From Paludibacterium yongneupense DSM 18731 (GTDB taxonomy: Bacteria; Pseudomonadota; Gammaproteobacteria; Burkholderiales; Chromobacteriaceae), in assembly GCF_000422925.1 (NCBI RefSeq), contig NZ_AUGZ01000005.1, forward strand, positions 124,001 through 188,000: a stretch of 64,000 bases of DNA, in the 5' to 3' direction. Both the position numbers and the translations under genes were made by a program. The first letter of the stretch is position 1. Each line of letters begins with the position of its first letter. This document shows, piece after piece, positions 35,486 to 44,936 of this stretch. The notes beneath the pieces are model-generated. The model made no database searches, was not told the origin of the DNA, and was given only the letters and a program-made list of their open reading frames with translations.

Positions 35486-36400
35486 TCAGTCCCCGGCTTC
35501 CAGCCGCTGCCGGATATCCGCGGCTTCCTCGCACAGCGCGGCGGCCATGGCGGCGACCAGCGGGCTGGCCGGACGGTGCTCGGGCTGAATCAAATTGACG
35601 CAGAAGGGATACGATGCCGCCAGGGGGCGGATATGCAGATTGCGCCCGGCGAAATCGAGTGCCGTCAACGGGTTGACGATGGCCAGTCCAAGGCCGTTGC
35701 GGACCAGGCTGCATACCGATACCGCCGTCGGCGTCTCCACCACCTGCCGCCGCATTATCCCCCGTACGGCGAAGGCCTCGTCGATCTGCACGCGATACGG
35801 ATCGCTGGCCGACAAACTCACAAAGGCCTGATCGGCAAAATCCGCCAGTTCAATCACGCGCCGCGCAAGCAGGGGGTGGCCATCGGGCAGCACGCAGACT
35901 TCATCGATTTCTAGCAGGCGGGTGAGCCGCGTGCCGGCCGGCGCCGCGCCCTGCTCGGTCAGCCCGAGATCGAAACGCTGCGCCGTCAGCCATTCTTCCA
36001 GAAACGGCGACTCCTGGGTCTCGATCGAAATCCCTGCCCCCGGGCAGGCGGCGGCAAAGCGCCGGCACGCCCCCGGCAGCAGCGAATGTGAAAACGCAGG
36101 CAAGGCGATAACGGAGACATGACCGCCGCGGTTCTCGCGCAAGCTCGCCAGTAGCGACGATACCCGCTCCATACCGACATAGACGCGCTGCACTTCTTCG
36201 AACAGGGTGATCGCCGCCACCGTCGGCCGCAAGCGGCCTTGCACCCGTTCGAACAAGGCGACGCCGCTCACATATTCCATGCGCGCAAGCTCGCGACTAA
36301 CCGTCGGCTGCGACGTCGACAAAAGCTCGGCGGCACGGGTGACACTGCCTGTCGTCATCACGGCGCGAAAGACTTCGATAAGCCGGGGCGTTATTTCCAT
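35486..36400 (-). CDS. lysR: LysR-family regulator, probable regulator of lysA
   Basis: Starting at the ATG at 36400 (MEITPRLIEVFRAVMTTGSV) the protein has 304 residues; 20 further upstream codons overlap the promoter. The HTH (about 5-62) has AAELLSTSQPTVSRELARME, and the co-inducer domain follows. It is divergent from lysA across 98 bp, the same arrangement as E. coli lysR-lysA, where LysR activates diaminopimelate decarboxylase when lysine is low. The gene name is by that context. Confidence 0.85.
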   Translation of the reverse strand: MEITPRLIEVFRAVMTTGSVTRAAELLSTSQPTVSRELARMEYVSGVALFERVQGRLRPTVAAITLFEEVQRVYVGMERVSSLLASLRENRGGHVSVIALPAFSHSLLPGACRRFAAACPGAGISIETQESPFLEEWLTAQRFDLGLTEQGAAPAGTRLTRLLEIDEVCVLPDGHPLLARRVIELADFADQAFVSLSASDPYRVQIDEAFAVRGIMRRQVVETPTAVSVCSLVRNGLGLAIVNPLTALDFAGRNLHIRPLAASYPFCVNLIQPEHRPASPLVAAMAAALCEEAADIRQRLEAGD

Positions 36401-36498
36401 ATCAGATATGAATTCACTTCTAAAAAAATAGCATTTTACCGCATGGCAATACCACGCCAAGATACAGACATCACTATTTGACGAAGACGCGCCGCACC

Positions 36499-37740
36499 AT
36501 GTCCATTCCGCCCGAGCAGCTCAAGCAACTGATTCGCGAACACGGCACGCCGCTGTGGATCTACGACGCCGATGCCATCCGCCGTCGTATAGCCCAACTG
36601 CGCCCGTTCGACGTGGTGCGCTACGCGCAGAAAGCCAATTCCAATGTGCACATTCTGCGCCTGATGCGCGATGAGGGCGTGCGGGTCGATGCCGTTTCGC
36701 AGGGCGAAATCCAGCGCAGCCTCGCCGCCGGCTATCGCGGCGAAGACGACGGCATCGTCTTCACCGCCGACCTGATCGACCATGCGACACTGGCCACGGT
36801 CATCGAACACGGCATCGCCGTCAACGCAGGCTCGCTCGACATGCTCGAGCGCGTCGGACTCAATGCGCCCGGCCACCGCGTCTGGCTGCGCATCAACCCG
36901 GGCTTCGGACACGGCCATAGCAACAAGACCAATACCGGCGGAGAACACAGCAAGCACGGCATCTGGCACAGCGATGCCGCGCGGGCGATCGAAATCATCG
37001 AGCGCCACTCGCTGCAGCTGGTCGGCATTCATATCCATATCGGTTCCGGCGTCGATTACGAGCACTTGGCGCGCGTATGCGGGACCATGACCGAAACCGT
37101 CAAGCGGCTCGGACACGATATCGAGGCCATTTCGGCCGGCGGCGGCTTGTCGGTCCCCTACCAGGACGGCGAGCTCGAAGTCGACGTCGAGCATTACTTC
37201 CATCTATGGGACGGCGCACGGCGCGAGATCGCACAACACCTCGGGCATCCGGTGCGCCTGGAAATCGAACCCGGCCGTTTCCTGGTCGCTCAATCCGGGC
37301 TGCTCGCGAGCGAAATTCATGTGGTCAAGGATACGCCGGCCCATCGTTTCGCCCTGGTCGACGCGGGATTCAACGACCTCGTGCGCCCCTCGTTCTATGG
37401 CAGCTACCACGCCATCACGCTCCTCGCGCACGACGACGAGGACATCGGCAAGCGCCCCGAACGGATGGTGGTCGTGGCCGGCCCCTTGTGCGAATCCGGC
37501 GATGTCTTCACCCAGAAGGCCGGCGGGGCGATCAGCGGGCAGCGCCTGCCCGAGCCTCGCGTGGGCGATTACCTGCTGTTGCACGACGCCGGGGCCTATG
37601 GCGCCTCGATGTCATCGAACTACAACAGTCGCCCGCTCGCACCCGAAGTGCTCGTCGAGAACGGCGCGGCACGCCTGATACGGCGGCGCCAGACACTGGG
37701 CGATCTGCTCGCGCTCGAGACCGGGTCCGACGCGCGCTAG
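36499..37740 (+). CDS. lysA: diaminopimelate decarboxylase
   Basis: The 413-residue PLP enzyme of the alanine-racemase-barrel fold carries out the last step of lysine synthesis. The PLP lysine lies in VVRYAQKANSN (about 42-52), and the glycine-rich phosphate site in ISAGGGLSVPY. The active-site block GPLCESGDVF (C-E-S-x-D) and the C-terminal NYNSRP are intact. I choose the ATG at 36499; an in-frame TTG seven codons upstream is unlikely. It resembles the E. coli LysA type in length and in its pairing with a divergent LysR. Confidence 0.93.
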   Translation: MSIPPEQLKQLIREHGTPLWIYDADAIRRRIAQLRPFDVVRYAQKANSNVHILRLMRDEGVRVDAVSQGEIQRSLAAGYRGEDDGIVFTADLIDHATLATVIEHGIAVNAGSLDMLERVGLNAPGHRVWLRINPGFGHGHSNKTNTGGEHSKHGIWHSDAARAIEIIERHSLQLVGIHIHIGSGVDYEHLARVCGTMTETVKRLGHDIEAISAGGGLSVPYQDGELEVDVEHYFHLWDGARREIAQHLGHPVRLEIEPGRFLVAQSGLLASEIHVVKDTPAHRFALVDAGFNDLVRPSFYGSYHAITLLAHDDEDIGKRPERMVVVAGPLCESGDVFTQKAGGAISGQRLPEPRVGDYLLLHDAGAYGASMSSNYNSRPLAPEVLVENGAARLIRRRQTLGDLLALETGSDAR

Positions 37741-37755
37741 GACACGGGACGGGAG

Positions 37756-38199
37756 TCAGATGGCGACGGGGTGGCTCTCGATATCCTTGCGCCAGTCGTC
37801 GTTGAGCACGACGGCAAACGCGCGTCCATCCGCGCGGCCGACAAACTCCAGGCCATAGGACTGCGGCCTGGCCGCAACGATCTGCCCCGCCGCAACCGGC
37901 ACCTGCTCGAGTTCGTAGCGGGTCACATAGAGATCCAGCTTCTGCCTCTCGGCCGTCAGCGGGGCCAGTTGCATCCGCACCCAGCCCGGGCGGCCGTCTG
38001 CGTCGGCGACGGCCAGCACTTTATACTCTCCGCCGGCATTCTTGATCATATCGGCCGAAGAATTGCTGCTTCCGGCCGCGCTGCCGGAAACAGCGGCCAG
38101 CGATGCGCCTATGCTGGCGGAGACGACGGTAAGCGATGCCGCCTGGCACAGGGCCGAAGGCAGCAGGCATGCTGCCAGAATCCATTTCGTTTTTAGCAT
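37756..38199 (-). CDS. secreted hypothetical protein
   Basis: Starting at the ATG at 38199 (AAGG upstream) the protein has 147 residues with a signal peptide MLKTKWILAACLLPSALCQA. A Ser/Ala/Gly-rich stretch (about 26-50) precedes a compact C-terminal part with KLDLYVTRYELEQVPV. I recognise no family. It is convergent with lysA (15 bp apart) and lies about 130 bp downstream of the RND operon on the same strand, but its function is unknown. Confidence 0.65.
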   Translation of the reverse strand: MLKTKWILAACLLPSALCQAASLTVVSASIGASLAAVSGSAAGSSNSSADMIKNAGGEYKVLAVADADGRPGWVRMQLAPLTAERQKLDLYVTRYELEQVPVAAGQIVAARPQSYGLEFVGRADGRAFAVVLNDDWRKDIESHPVAI

Positions 38200-38328
38200 G
38201 AACCTTCTATCCTGAGTTTTTCGATCCGACGTCTTGCTTCTTCGTTGGCACCACGGAACGGCGTTCCGCTCCCATTCATCCCATTCGGCATATCCTACCA
38301 AGAACAGGCGCACGCTGCTGCAGCCGGA

Positions 38329-39771
38329 TCACTCCGGCAGTGGGGCGCCCATGGCATTGAACAATGCCGCACTGTCCGACAGGCGTTTTGCCTGTGCCTC
38401 GCTATACTGCAGCCTGAGCGCCAGCCAGGACTGCTCGGCGCTGCTGCAGCTATCGCGGGAGGCCGCGCCGAGCCGGTAGCGTGCGAGGCTGTTGCGCCAG
38501 AGCTGTTGCAACTGCCCATCTTGTTGCTCGAGCAGCGCCACCGTCCGGGCATCGTCCTCCAGCGCGGCAAGCGTATCCGCCACATTACCGAAGGCCGACA
38601 GCACCGTTTGCCGGTATTGCGCGAGCGACACCCGATAGAGTTCGCCTGCCTGCTCGCTGCGCTCGCTCAAGGCCCCGCCATTGAAGATCGGCTGCGTCAA
38701 GCTGGCCCCCATCCCCCAGATAAGATTGGCCGGCGAAGCCAGGTCGGACCAGTTATACCCGCTGCGCCCCATAGACGCCGAAAGCGTGAGCGAGGGAAAC
38801 CGGGCCGCGCGGGCGGCGCCGGCCTGATCGGCGGCAGCGCGGACGGCAGCGGCGGCGCCCCGGATATCGGGGCGCTGCTGCAGCAAGCGGCTGGGCAAGG
38901 TCAGCGGCAGTTCCGGCGGCAGACGCAGCTGCGAGAGAGAAAGCGGCGGCGGAGCCTGGTCGGGCGAGCGCCCGAGCAAGAGGGCGAGCGAATGCCGCGT
39001 CGTGGCCAGCTGCATGTCGAGTGCGCTCAATCTCGCCTCGTCGGCCGCGAGTTGCTGTCGTGCGCTCAGCACCGGGTCTTGCGCCACCGCACCGAGCGAC
39101 CGCCTGGCCTCCGTCCATCCGGCCAACTGCCGCCCGACTTCAAGCTGGCGCCGCAGGATCTCCCGCCGGTCGGAGAGACTGGCGAGCTGGATCGCACCGG
39201 TCACAATATTCGCCACCACCCCCTGCCGTGCCGCTTGCAACTGCCACGCCTGCTGGTCGACCTGGCTCGCCAGGGCTCGGTTGGTCTGGAATGCCTGCCC
39301 GAAAAAATCGAAGGTATAGCTCGCCGTGAGCTCAGCGGTATAGATCGTCTCCAGCGAGGTCGGTTCCGGGAATACCGGCAAATTCAGCGACCGCTGACGG
39401 ACAGGAGAAAAAGAAGCATTGACCGTCGGCATATCGGTGGCGCCCTGACTCGCGCGCAGCGCGTGGCGCGCGGCCAGCCACTGGTGGCGCGCCTGTTCCA
39501 CCGTCTGACTGTGTTGCAAGCCCTCGGCCACCAGCGCATCCAGCTCCGGCGAGCCGTAGGCCTGCCACCAATTCGCACCGGCCTCGGCCCCGGTCGTCAG
39601 CCGCTGCGCCCCCACCCGTACGGAGCCCAGCTCGGACGCTTCGGCTTGCCCCCGATAGCGGATCGGCGCGGTATCGGCAGGCAGGGCGGGCGGCGGGAAT
39701 ACGTGAGCACAAGCCGACAAGACAAGCAGCGACGGCAACAATACCGCCGCCCTCAGATAACACGGTTTCAT
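38329..39771 (-). CDS. outer-membrane efflux channel lipoprotein of the RND pump
   Basis: The 480-residue protein has a lipoprotein signal ending LVLSAC (Cys21) and the two-repeat outer-membrane-factor architecture, with TASYTFDFFGQAFQTNRALA and RFPSLTLSASMGRSGYNWSD. Its ATG overlaps the RND permease stop (39768-39771), so it is coupled as third gene of the pump operon. It forms the TolC/CusC-like exit duct with the adaptor and permease encoded upstream. Confidence 0.9.
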   Translation of the reverse strand: MKPCYLRAAVLLPSLLVLSACAHVFPPPALPADTAPIRYRGQAEASELGSVRVGAQRLTTGAEAGANWWQAYGSPELDALVAEGLQHSQTVEQARHQWLAARHALRASQGATDMPTVNASFSPVRQRSLNLPVFPEPTSLETIYTAELTASYTFDFFGQAFQTNRALASQVDQQAWQLQAARQGVVANIVTGAIQLASLSDRREILRRQLEVGRQLAGWTEARRSLGAVAQDPVLSARQQLAADEARLSALDMQLATTRHSLALLLGRSPDQAPPPLSLSQLRLPPELPLTLPSRLLQQRPDIRGAAAAVRAAADQAGAARAARFPSLTLSASMGRSGYNWSDLASPANLIWGMGASLTQPIFNGGALSERSEQAGELYRVSLAQYRQTVLSAFGNVADTLAALEDDARTVALLEQQDGQLQQLWRNSLARYRLGAASRDSCSSAEQSWLALRLQYSEAQAKRLSDSAALFNAMGAPLPE

Positions 39772-42700
39772 GACGATTCCTCCGCCGTGGGTGGACGCCG
39801 TACGCCAAACCAGATCGCGTAAAGCGCGGGCAGGTAGAACAGCGTCAGGACGGTCGCAGTCGTGATCCCCCCCATCAGGGCCGTGGCCATCGGGCTGAAA
39901 AAATTGCTGGCCAGAAGCGGGATCAGCGCCAGCACGGCGGCGGCGGCCGTCAGCATGATGGGCCGAAAACGGCGCACTGCCGACTCGACGATGGCATCGA
40001 AGCGCTCGTGTCCGCTGCGGATATCCTGCTCGATCTGATCCACCAGAATCACCGAGTTGCGCATGATGATGCCCGCCATCGCAATGATGCCGAGCATGGC
40101 CACAAAGCCAAGCGGCACGCGGAACAGCAGCAGCGCCGGAATCACGCCGATCAGCCCGAGCGGGGCTGTCAGCACCACGATCGATACCAGGCTGAAGCGC
40201 TGCAGCTGTATCATCAGCAATAGCAGAATCGCCGCCACCAGCAGCGGCAGCTGCGCAACGATGGATGCATCGGCCTTGGCGCTGGCTTCGACCGCCCCCC
40301 CTATCTCGACCCGATAGCCGGGCGGCATGCGGCTGCGCACCCCGGCCAGTCCCCGGTCGATGGCATGCGTGGCGTCGATGCTCTGCACGGCGGGCGCAAG
40401 ATCGGAGCGCACCGTTATCGTCGGCTGCCGATCGCGCTCGCGAATCACAGCATATTCGAGGCCATAACGCATCTGCCCGAGCGCGGCCAGCGGGATTGCC
40501 CGCCCCTCGCCCGCAGGCATGGACAAGTTGATGATACGCGCCGGGTCGGCGCGCTGCCCGGCGGGCGCGCGCACCTCGATGGCGATCAGTTTGTCGCCTT
40601 CGCGCAACTGACCCACGGTATAAGCGCTGAGGGTCATCTGTAAAAAGTCGGCAATATCGCGCGACGACACATTCAGCGCCCGCGCCTTGTTCTGATCGAT
40701 TTCGAAGCGCATCGAGCGTTCACCCGGCTCGTCCCAGTCGAGCTGGATATTGCGGGCATCCGGATTTTGACGGATCACGGCCGCTACCTTCAGCGCCTGC
40801 TCGCGCACCACCCGCGCATCGGGGCCAGAAACACGGAACTGCACCGGGTAGCCGACAGGAGGACCGGTTTCCAGACGGCTGGTCCGTGTACGGACCGCCG
40901 AAAACTGCTGCGGCAGCATGGCGTCTAGCCAGGCGGCCAGCTTCTCGCGATCGCGTACCGACTTGCACGTCACCACGAACTGGGCAACGTTGTCCGCCGC
41001 CAGCTGCTGGTCGAGCGGAAGATAAAATCGCGGCGCGCCTTCGCCCACAAAGTCGATGTAGTGGTCGATTTCAGGACGCCGCGCGAGATAGGTTTCCAGC
41101 TTGCGGACCTGAGCCAGCGTCGCCCGATGCGAAGCGCTATCGGGCAAGGTCATGTCGATCAACAGTTCGGAGCGGTCGGAACTCGGAAAAAACTGCTGCC
41201 GAACCAGCGGTGTAGCCAGCAAGGTTGCGCCAAACAGCAACACGGTCGCCAGCAAGACCTTGCCCTTGTGGTCGATACAAAGGCCGACCCAGCCGCGAAG
41301 GCGGCGGTAGAAGGGGGTGTCGTAGACGCCGGTTTCACCGCCATCGTGCCGGCCGGCAGACGGTGCCGGCAGCAGGCGGTAGCCGAGCACCGGCACCACG
41401 ATCACCGCCGCCAGCCACGACACCAGCAGGGAGATGGCAGAGACTTCGAAGATGGAGCGCGTGTATTCGCCGGTATCCGACTGCGCGAGCGCAATCGGCA
41501 GGAAACCGGACACCGTGACCAGGGTGCCGGTCAGCATCGGAAAGGCCGTACTGACATAGGCAAAAGCGGCAGCCTGCGCCCGGCCCAGTCCCTCGCGCAG
41601 TTTCACCGCCATCATCTCGATCGCGATGATGGCATCGTCGACCAGCAAGCCCAGGGCCAGGATCAGGGTGCCGAGCGAGACCTTGTTCAAACCGATGTCG
41701 AACACGCGCATGCACAGCACGGTGACGGCCAGCACCAGCGGAATGGTGATGACCACGATCGTACCGGTGCGCAGCCCGAGGCTGAACAGGCTGACCGCGA
41801 GCACGATCGCGACCGCTTCCCCCACCGCCTCGACAAACTCGTCGACCGAGGACTCGACGACCTGCGGCATGCTCGCCACTTCACGCAGTTGCAGACCGGC
41901 CGGCAATTGTTCTCGCAGCGCACGCACTTTTTCGTCCAGCCCGCGCCCGAGATCGGTGACATTTCCGCCCGGCGCCAGCGAAACGCCGATGCCCAATGCC
42001 GGGCGCTGCTGATAGCGCATCTCAGGACCGGGAGGATCCGCATAGCCACGCTCGATGCGCGCGATATCGCCAAGGCGGATGGTCTTGTCGCCGACGCGCA
42101 ACAGCACCCCGGCCAGCTGCGCCTCGCTGCGCAACGCGCCGTCCGGACGCAGATACACCTTGTCGTCCGGCGTAGTCACCAGACCGGCGGCAAGCAGGGT
42201 ATTCTGCCCGGCGATGGCGGCCGCCACCTGCTGCAGCGACACCCCGAGGCGCGCAAGCCGCTGGTTGTCGATTTCAAGATGAATGCGCTGCTCCTGATCG
42301 CCGAAGAAAGTCACTTTGCCGACATGCGGCACGCGCAGCAGTTCGGTACGCAGCTGCTCGCCATAGTCATGCAGTTGCGCCGGACTGAAGCCATCCCCCT
42401 GCAGCACGAATAGATTGGCGTAGACATCGCCGAACTCATCATTGAAAAACGGACCCTGTACCCCATCCGGCAAGGTGGCCGCCATATCGCCGACTTTCTT
42501 GCGGATCTGGTACCAGCTATCGGGCACCTGGGCGGGGCGCGTGCTCTCTTTCAAGTTGACGAACAACAACGACTCGCCGGGTCGGGAAACGCTGTTGAGA
42601 AAATCCAGCCCCGGGATTTCCTGCAACGTGCGTCCGATGCGGTCGCTCACCTGCAACTGCATCTGGCGCGCGGTCGCGCCCGGCCATAGCGTCCTTACCA

Positions 42701-42866
42701 CCATCACCTTGAAAGTGAAGGGGGGATCTTCCGAACGGGACAACTTGCCATAGGAGGCCATGCCGAACAGCGTCGCCAACAGCAGGATGAAAATCACCAG
42801 ACCCTGATGGCGAACGGCCCAGGCCGACAGGTTGAATCCCGCGCCCCCGTCTTCGCGTCCGCTCAT
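39768..42866 (-). CDS. RND-family efflux permease
   Basis: Starting at the ATG at 42866 (MSGREDGGAGFNL) the permease has 1032 residues; the frame stays open to 43076 but that part is antisense-like and overlaps the adaptor gene. It has 12 TM helices, two large periplasmic loops, and the TM4 proton-relay pair in LALGLLVDDAIIAIEMM. The early motif SEDPPFTFKVMVVRTLWPGAT is typical of the AcrB/MMPL-like ACR_tran clade found in proteobacteria with HlyD-type adaptors. Its ATG overlaps the adaptor stop. Probably drug or solvent efflux. Confidence 0.9.
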   Translation of the reverse strand: MSGREDGGAGFNLSAWAVRHQGLVIFILLLATLFGMASYGKLSRSEDPPFTFKVMVVRTLWPGATARQMQLQVSDRIGRTLQEIPGLDFLNSVSRPGESLLFVNLKESTRPAQVPDSWYQIRKKVGDMAATLPDGVQGPFFNDEFGDVYANLFVLQGDGFSPAQLHDYGEQLRTELLRVPHVGKVTFFGDQEQRIHLEIDNQRLARLGVSLQQVAAAIAGQNTLLAAGLVTTPDDKVYLRPDGALRSEAQLAGVLLRVGDKTIRLGDIARIERGYADPPGPEMRYQQRPALGIGVSLAPGGNVTDLGRGLDEKVRALREQLPAGLQLREVASMPQVVESSVDEFVEAVGEAVAIVLAVSLFSLGLRTGTIVVITIPLVLAVTVLCMRVFDIGLNKVSLGTLILALGLLVDDAIIAIEMMAVKLREGLGRAQAAAFAYVSTAFPMLTGTLVTVSGFLPIALAQSDTGEYTRSIFEVSAISLLVSWLAAVIVVPVLGYRLLPAPSAGRHDGGETGVYDTPFYRRLRGWVGLCIDHKGKVLLATVLLFGATLLATPLVRQQFFPSSDRSELLIDMTLPDSASHRATLAQVRKLETYLARRPEIDHYIDFVGEGAPRFYLPLDQQLAADNVAQFVVTCKSVRDREKLAAWLDAMLPQQFSAVRTRTSRLETGPPVGYPVQFRVSGPDARVVREQALKVAAVIRQNPDARNIQLDWDEPGERSMRFEIDQNKARALNVSSRDIADFLQMTLSAYTVGQLREGDKLIAIEVRAPAGQRADPARIINLSMPAGEGRAIPLAALGQMRYGLEYAVIRERDRQPTITVRSDLAPAVQSIDATHAIDRGLAGVRSRMPPGYRVEIGGAVEASAKADASIVAQLPLLVAAILLLLMIQLQRFSLVSIVVLTAPLGLIGVIPALLLFRVPLGFVAMLGIIAMAGIIMRNSVILVDQIEQDIRSGHERFDAIVESAVRRFRPIMLTAAAAVLALIPLLASNFFSPMATALMGGITTATVLTLFYLPALYAIWFGVRRPPTAEESS

Positions 42867-43996
42867 GATTGCCCCTGGGCGTCGCCGCCATCGAGCGCCA
42901 CCGACGGCGGATCGACCGGACGAACGCGCTCGCCCCGATACACATTGTGCACGCCCGCCATGACGATGCGCTCGCCGACCTTCAGACCATGGGTGATGAG
43001 CACCTCGTTCATCCGGTATTCGCCGACATCGACCGCACGCAATTCCAGTCGGCCGGTGTCCGGCCCGATCACCCACACCGCCGATTTATCCCCCTGATGA
43101 AACAACGCGCTCACCGGCACCCGCACCCGCCCGCCCCCCTCCTTCTCCGCCGCCGCCAGCCATGCCGACATGCCAGGGCGCACCCGCGCATCAGGGTGCA
43201 GCACGGTCAATTTGACGCGATAGCTGCCGCTGAGACTGTCTTCATGCCCGGCGACTTCACGCACTTGGGCCGGCCACTTGACGCCCGGCCACTCGGGCAG
43301 CCGCAGCATGGCCAGTTGCCCGGGCTGCCAGCGCGCACGATCGCGGGCGGACACATCCAGCACGGCATCGATATCGGGCGTCCAGGCCAGGGTATACACC
43401 GCCTGCCCCGCTGCGACCACCTTGCCGTTGTCGGCATTGTCGGCGGTGATCAGTCCGTCGTGCTCGGCCACGAGCCGGTTGTAGCCCAGCGCATTGTTCG
43501 ACTGCGTCAGTTGGGCGGCAGCCTCGCGCTCCGCGGCGGCGGCGGCGGCCTGATTGTCCTCGCTCTGCTCGAGCTGCGAGCGCGCGATCAATTCCTGCCG
43601 CATCAGCGCCACGTCACGTTGCAGCTGCTGACGGGTAAAGTCGAGTCGGTGCCGGGCGGCTTGCAAGGCCGCCTGGGCGCCGAGCACCTGCTGCTGCGCG
43701 TCGGCGGGATCGAGCCGGGCCAGCACCTGCCCCTTGCTGACACGATCCCCGACCTTCGCTCTGCGCTCGACGATCTTGCCACCGACCCGGAACGCCAGAT
43801 CGGTGCTGTAGCGTGCCTGCAAGCGGATAGGCCATTCTCCGGACGACCCGCCATCGACCGGCTGTACCAGAATGGCGGTCACAGGCGGGATGACGGAAGC
43901 CGGTGCAGGTGCCCGGCCGCACGCGACGAGCCCGGCAAGCAATAGCGTCAGACCGGCGCAGGCCTGGAAACGGCGGCGCATGGATCGAATGCTCAC
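42863..43996 (-). CDS. RND pump periplasmic adaptor (HlyD family)
   Basis: The 377-residue protein is initiated by GTG 43996 with GGGA upstream; an ATG five codons later is the alternative. It has a lipoprotein-type signal ending GLVAC, a lipoyl half with GGKIVERRAKVGDRVSKGQVL, a helical hairpin (about 90-165), then EHDGLITADNADNGKVVAAG and a C-terminal barrel. It is the first gene of the adaptor-permease-channel operon, divergent from tetR with a palindrome between. Confidence 0.88.
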   Translation of the reverse strand: MSIRSMRRRFQACAGLTLLLAGLVACGRAPAPASVIPPVTAILVQPVDGGSSGEWPIRLQARYSTDLAFRVGGKIVERRAKVGDRVSKGQVLARLDPADAQQQVLGAQAALQAARHRLDFTRQQLQRDVALMRQELIARSQLEQSEDNQAAAAAAEREAAAQLTQSNNALGYNRLVAEHDGLITADNADNGKVVAAGQAVYTLAWTPDIDAVLDVSARDRARWQPGQLAMLRLPEWPGVKWPAQVREVAGHEDSLSGSYRVKLTVLHPDARVRPGMSAWLAAAEKEGGGRVRVPVSALFHQGDKSAVWVIGPDTGRLELRAVDVGEYRMNEVLITHGLKVGERIVMAGVHNVYRGERVRPVDPPSVALDGGDAQGQS

Positions 43997-44047
43997 GATG
44001 AGATTCCCGAGTCGAGTTGAGATACATAAATAAATTCAAATACAAGT

Positions 44048-44063
44048 ATGTATTACAATACAT
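44048..44063. promoter_or_regulatory. TetR-type operator palindrome of the RND operon
   Basis: ATGTAT (44048-44053), TACA, ATACAT (44058-44063), set in an AT-rich stretch between the adaptor start (43996) and tetR (44125). It probably overlaps the pump promoter and is the likely binding site of the adjacent TetR protein. Confidence 0.6.
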
Positions 44064-44124
44064 GTATGAATTAAATTTGGCAACGAATCGCATCGCACCT
44101 GGGACCGTGTGCTACCATGCGGCC

Positions 44125-44763
44125 ATGAACGCCAAACGCCTTAGCCGACAAGAAAGCCGGGACCTGACGCGCGAACAGCTGCTGGATGCGGCACAGAAAC
44201 TGGTCGCCGAGCAGGGGCTCGCCGCCACCAGTGTCGAAGACATCGCCAGCGAAGCCGGGTTTTCCCGCGGGGCTTTCTATTCCAACTTCGCCAGCAAGAA
44301 CGATCTGTTTATCGAGATGCTGCGCCGCGACCACGAGAAGAGCATTCGCGACTTTGCCGCGCTGTTCGCGAGCGACATCCCGGGCGAGGCCTTGCGCCAG
44401 CAGGTCCGGGAGTTGTTCAGCCATCTCTACTCGGACGACTGCAGCTTCATGAACTGGACCGAAGCACGTTTGCTGGCCGTACGCGACGCCATGTTTCGCG
44501 ACAAGTTTGCCGTGCTCGAGCGCGAAACCCAGAGGCAGATCACCGGCCTGATCGAGGCCTTTTACAAGGCGACCGGCATGGTCCCCCCTGCCGACGGGCA
44601 GACCATGGCCCTTGGCATCATCAGTCTGATCGAGGGCATGCAACTGTATATGCTGTCGAGTCCGGATGCCGAACCCGCAGCAGCGCACAATGTCCTCGCC
44701 CTGTTCATCGATGCCTTGATGCGCGCTTCGTTTACACCCGGTGCGGCCGATCCGGCACCCTAA
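44125..44763 (+). CDS. TetR-family repressor of the RND pump
   Basis: Starting at the ATG at 44125 (MNAKRLSRQESRDLTREQLL) the protein has 212 residues; the frame is open 36 codons upstream through the palindrome and so is unlikely to be used. The HTH (about 14-60) includes ATSVEDIASEAGFSRGAFYS. The C-terminal domain resembles those of AcrR-like multidrug repressors. It is divergent from the RND operon, which it probably represses. Confidence 0.87.
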   Translation: MNAKRLSRQESRDLTREQLLDAAQKLVAEQGLAATSVEDIASEAGFSRGAFYSNFASKNDLFIEMLRRDHEKSIRDFAALFASDIPGEALRQQVRELFSHLYSDDCSFMNWTEARLLAVRDAMFRDKFAVLERETQRQITGLIEAFYKATGMVPPADGQTMALGIISLIEGMQLYMLSSPDAEPAAAHNVLALFIDALMRASFTPGAADPAP

Positions 44764-44802
44764 GCGCCGAGGGCGCGACAGGCGGCGGGAGAAAGACGGA
44801 TA

Positions 44803-44835
44803 GTAAGTCGGCGGTAAGTCATGGCCGTGCAGGAT
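44803..44835 (+). promoter_or_regulatory. site A: tandem 11-bp box and -10 before the two-component operon
   Basis: GTAAGTC (44803-44809) and GTAAGTC (44814-44820), 11 bp apart, are followed after 9 bp by CAGGAT (44830-44835). The geometry (two direct repeats of one helical turn just upstream of a -10) is that of OmpR/PhoB/PmrA-type activated promoters. It reads toward the response-regulator gene at 44937, suggesting autoregulation. Three similar sites lie at 48.0-48.8 kb. Confidence 0.6.
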
Positions 44836-44936
44836 GATGCGATATCCGTTCCAAGCCGAAAGGCTGGTGATGACACGATTCCGCTACGGGTCTGTGCGTA
44901 CCGGCGACGCCGGCCCATTTTGAAGATTGAAGCGCC

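Noticed and set aside
38245-39822. A 525-codon open frame antisense to the outer-membrane channel and secreted-protein genes
   Set aside because: It is Arg/Gln/Pro-rich with no domain. The opposite strand encodes a clear NodT-type channel, so this is a shadow of high-GC codon use.
41061-42413. A 450-codon open frame antisense to the RND permease
   Set aside because: His/Asp/Gln-rich nonsense composition; the permease on the other strand is unmistakable.
42867-43076. N-terminal extension of the RND permease by 70 residues
   Set aside because: It overlaps the adaptor gene in another frame; the ATG at 42866 gives the usual family start and an ATGA overlap.
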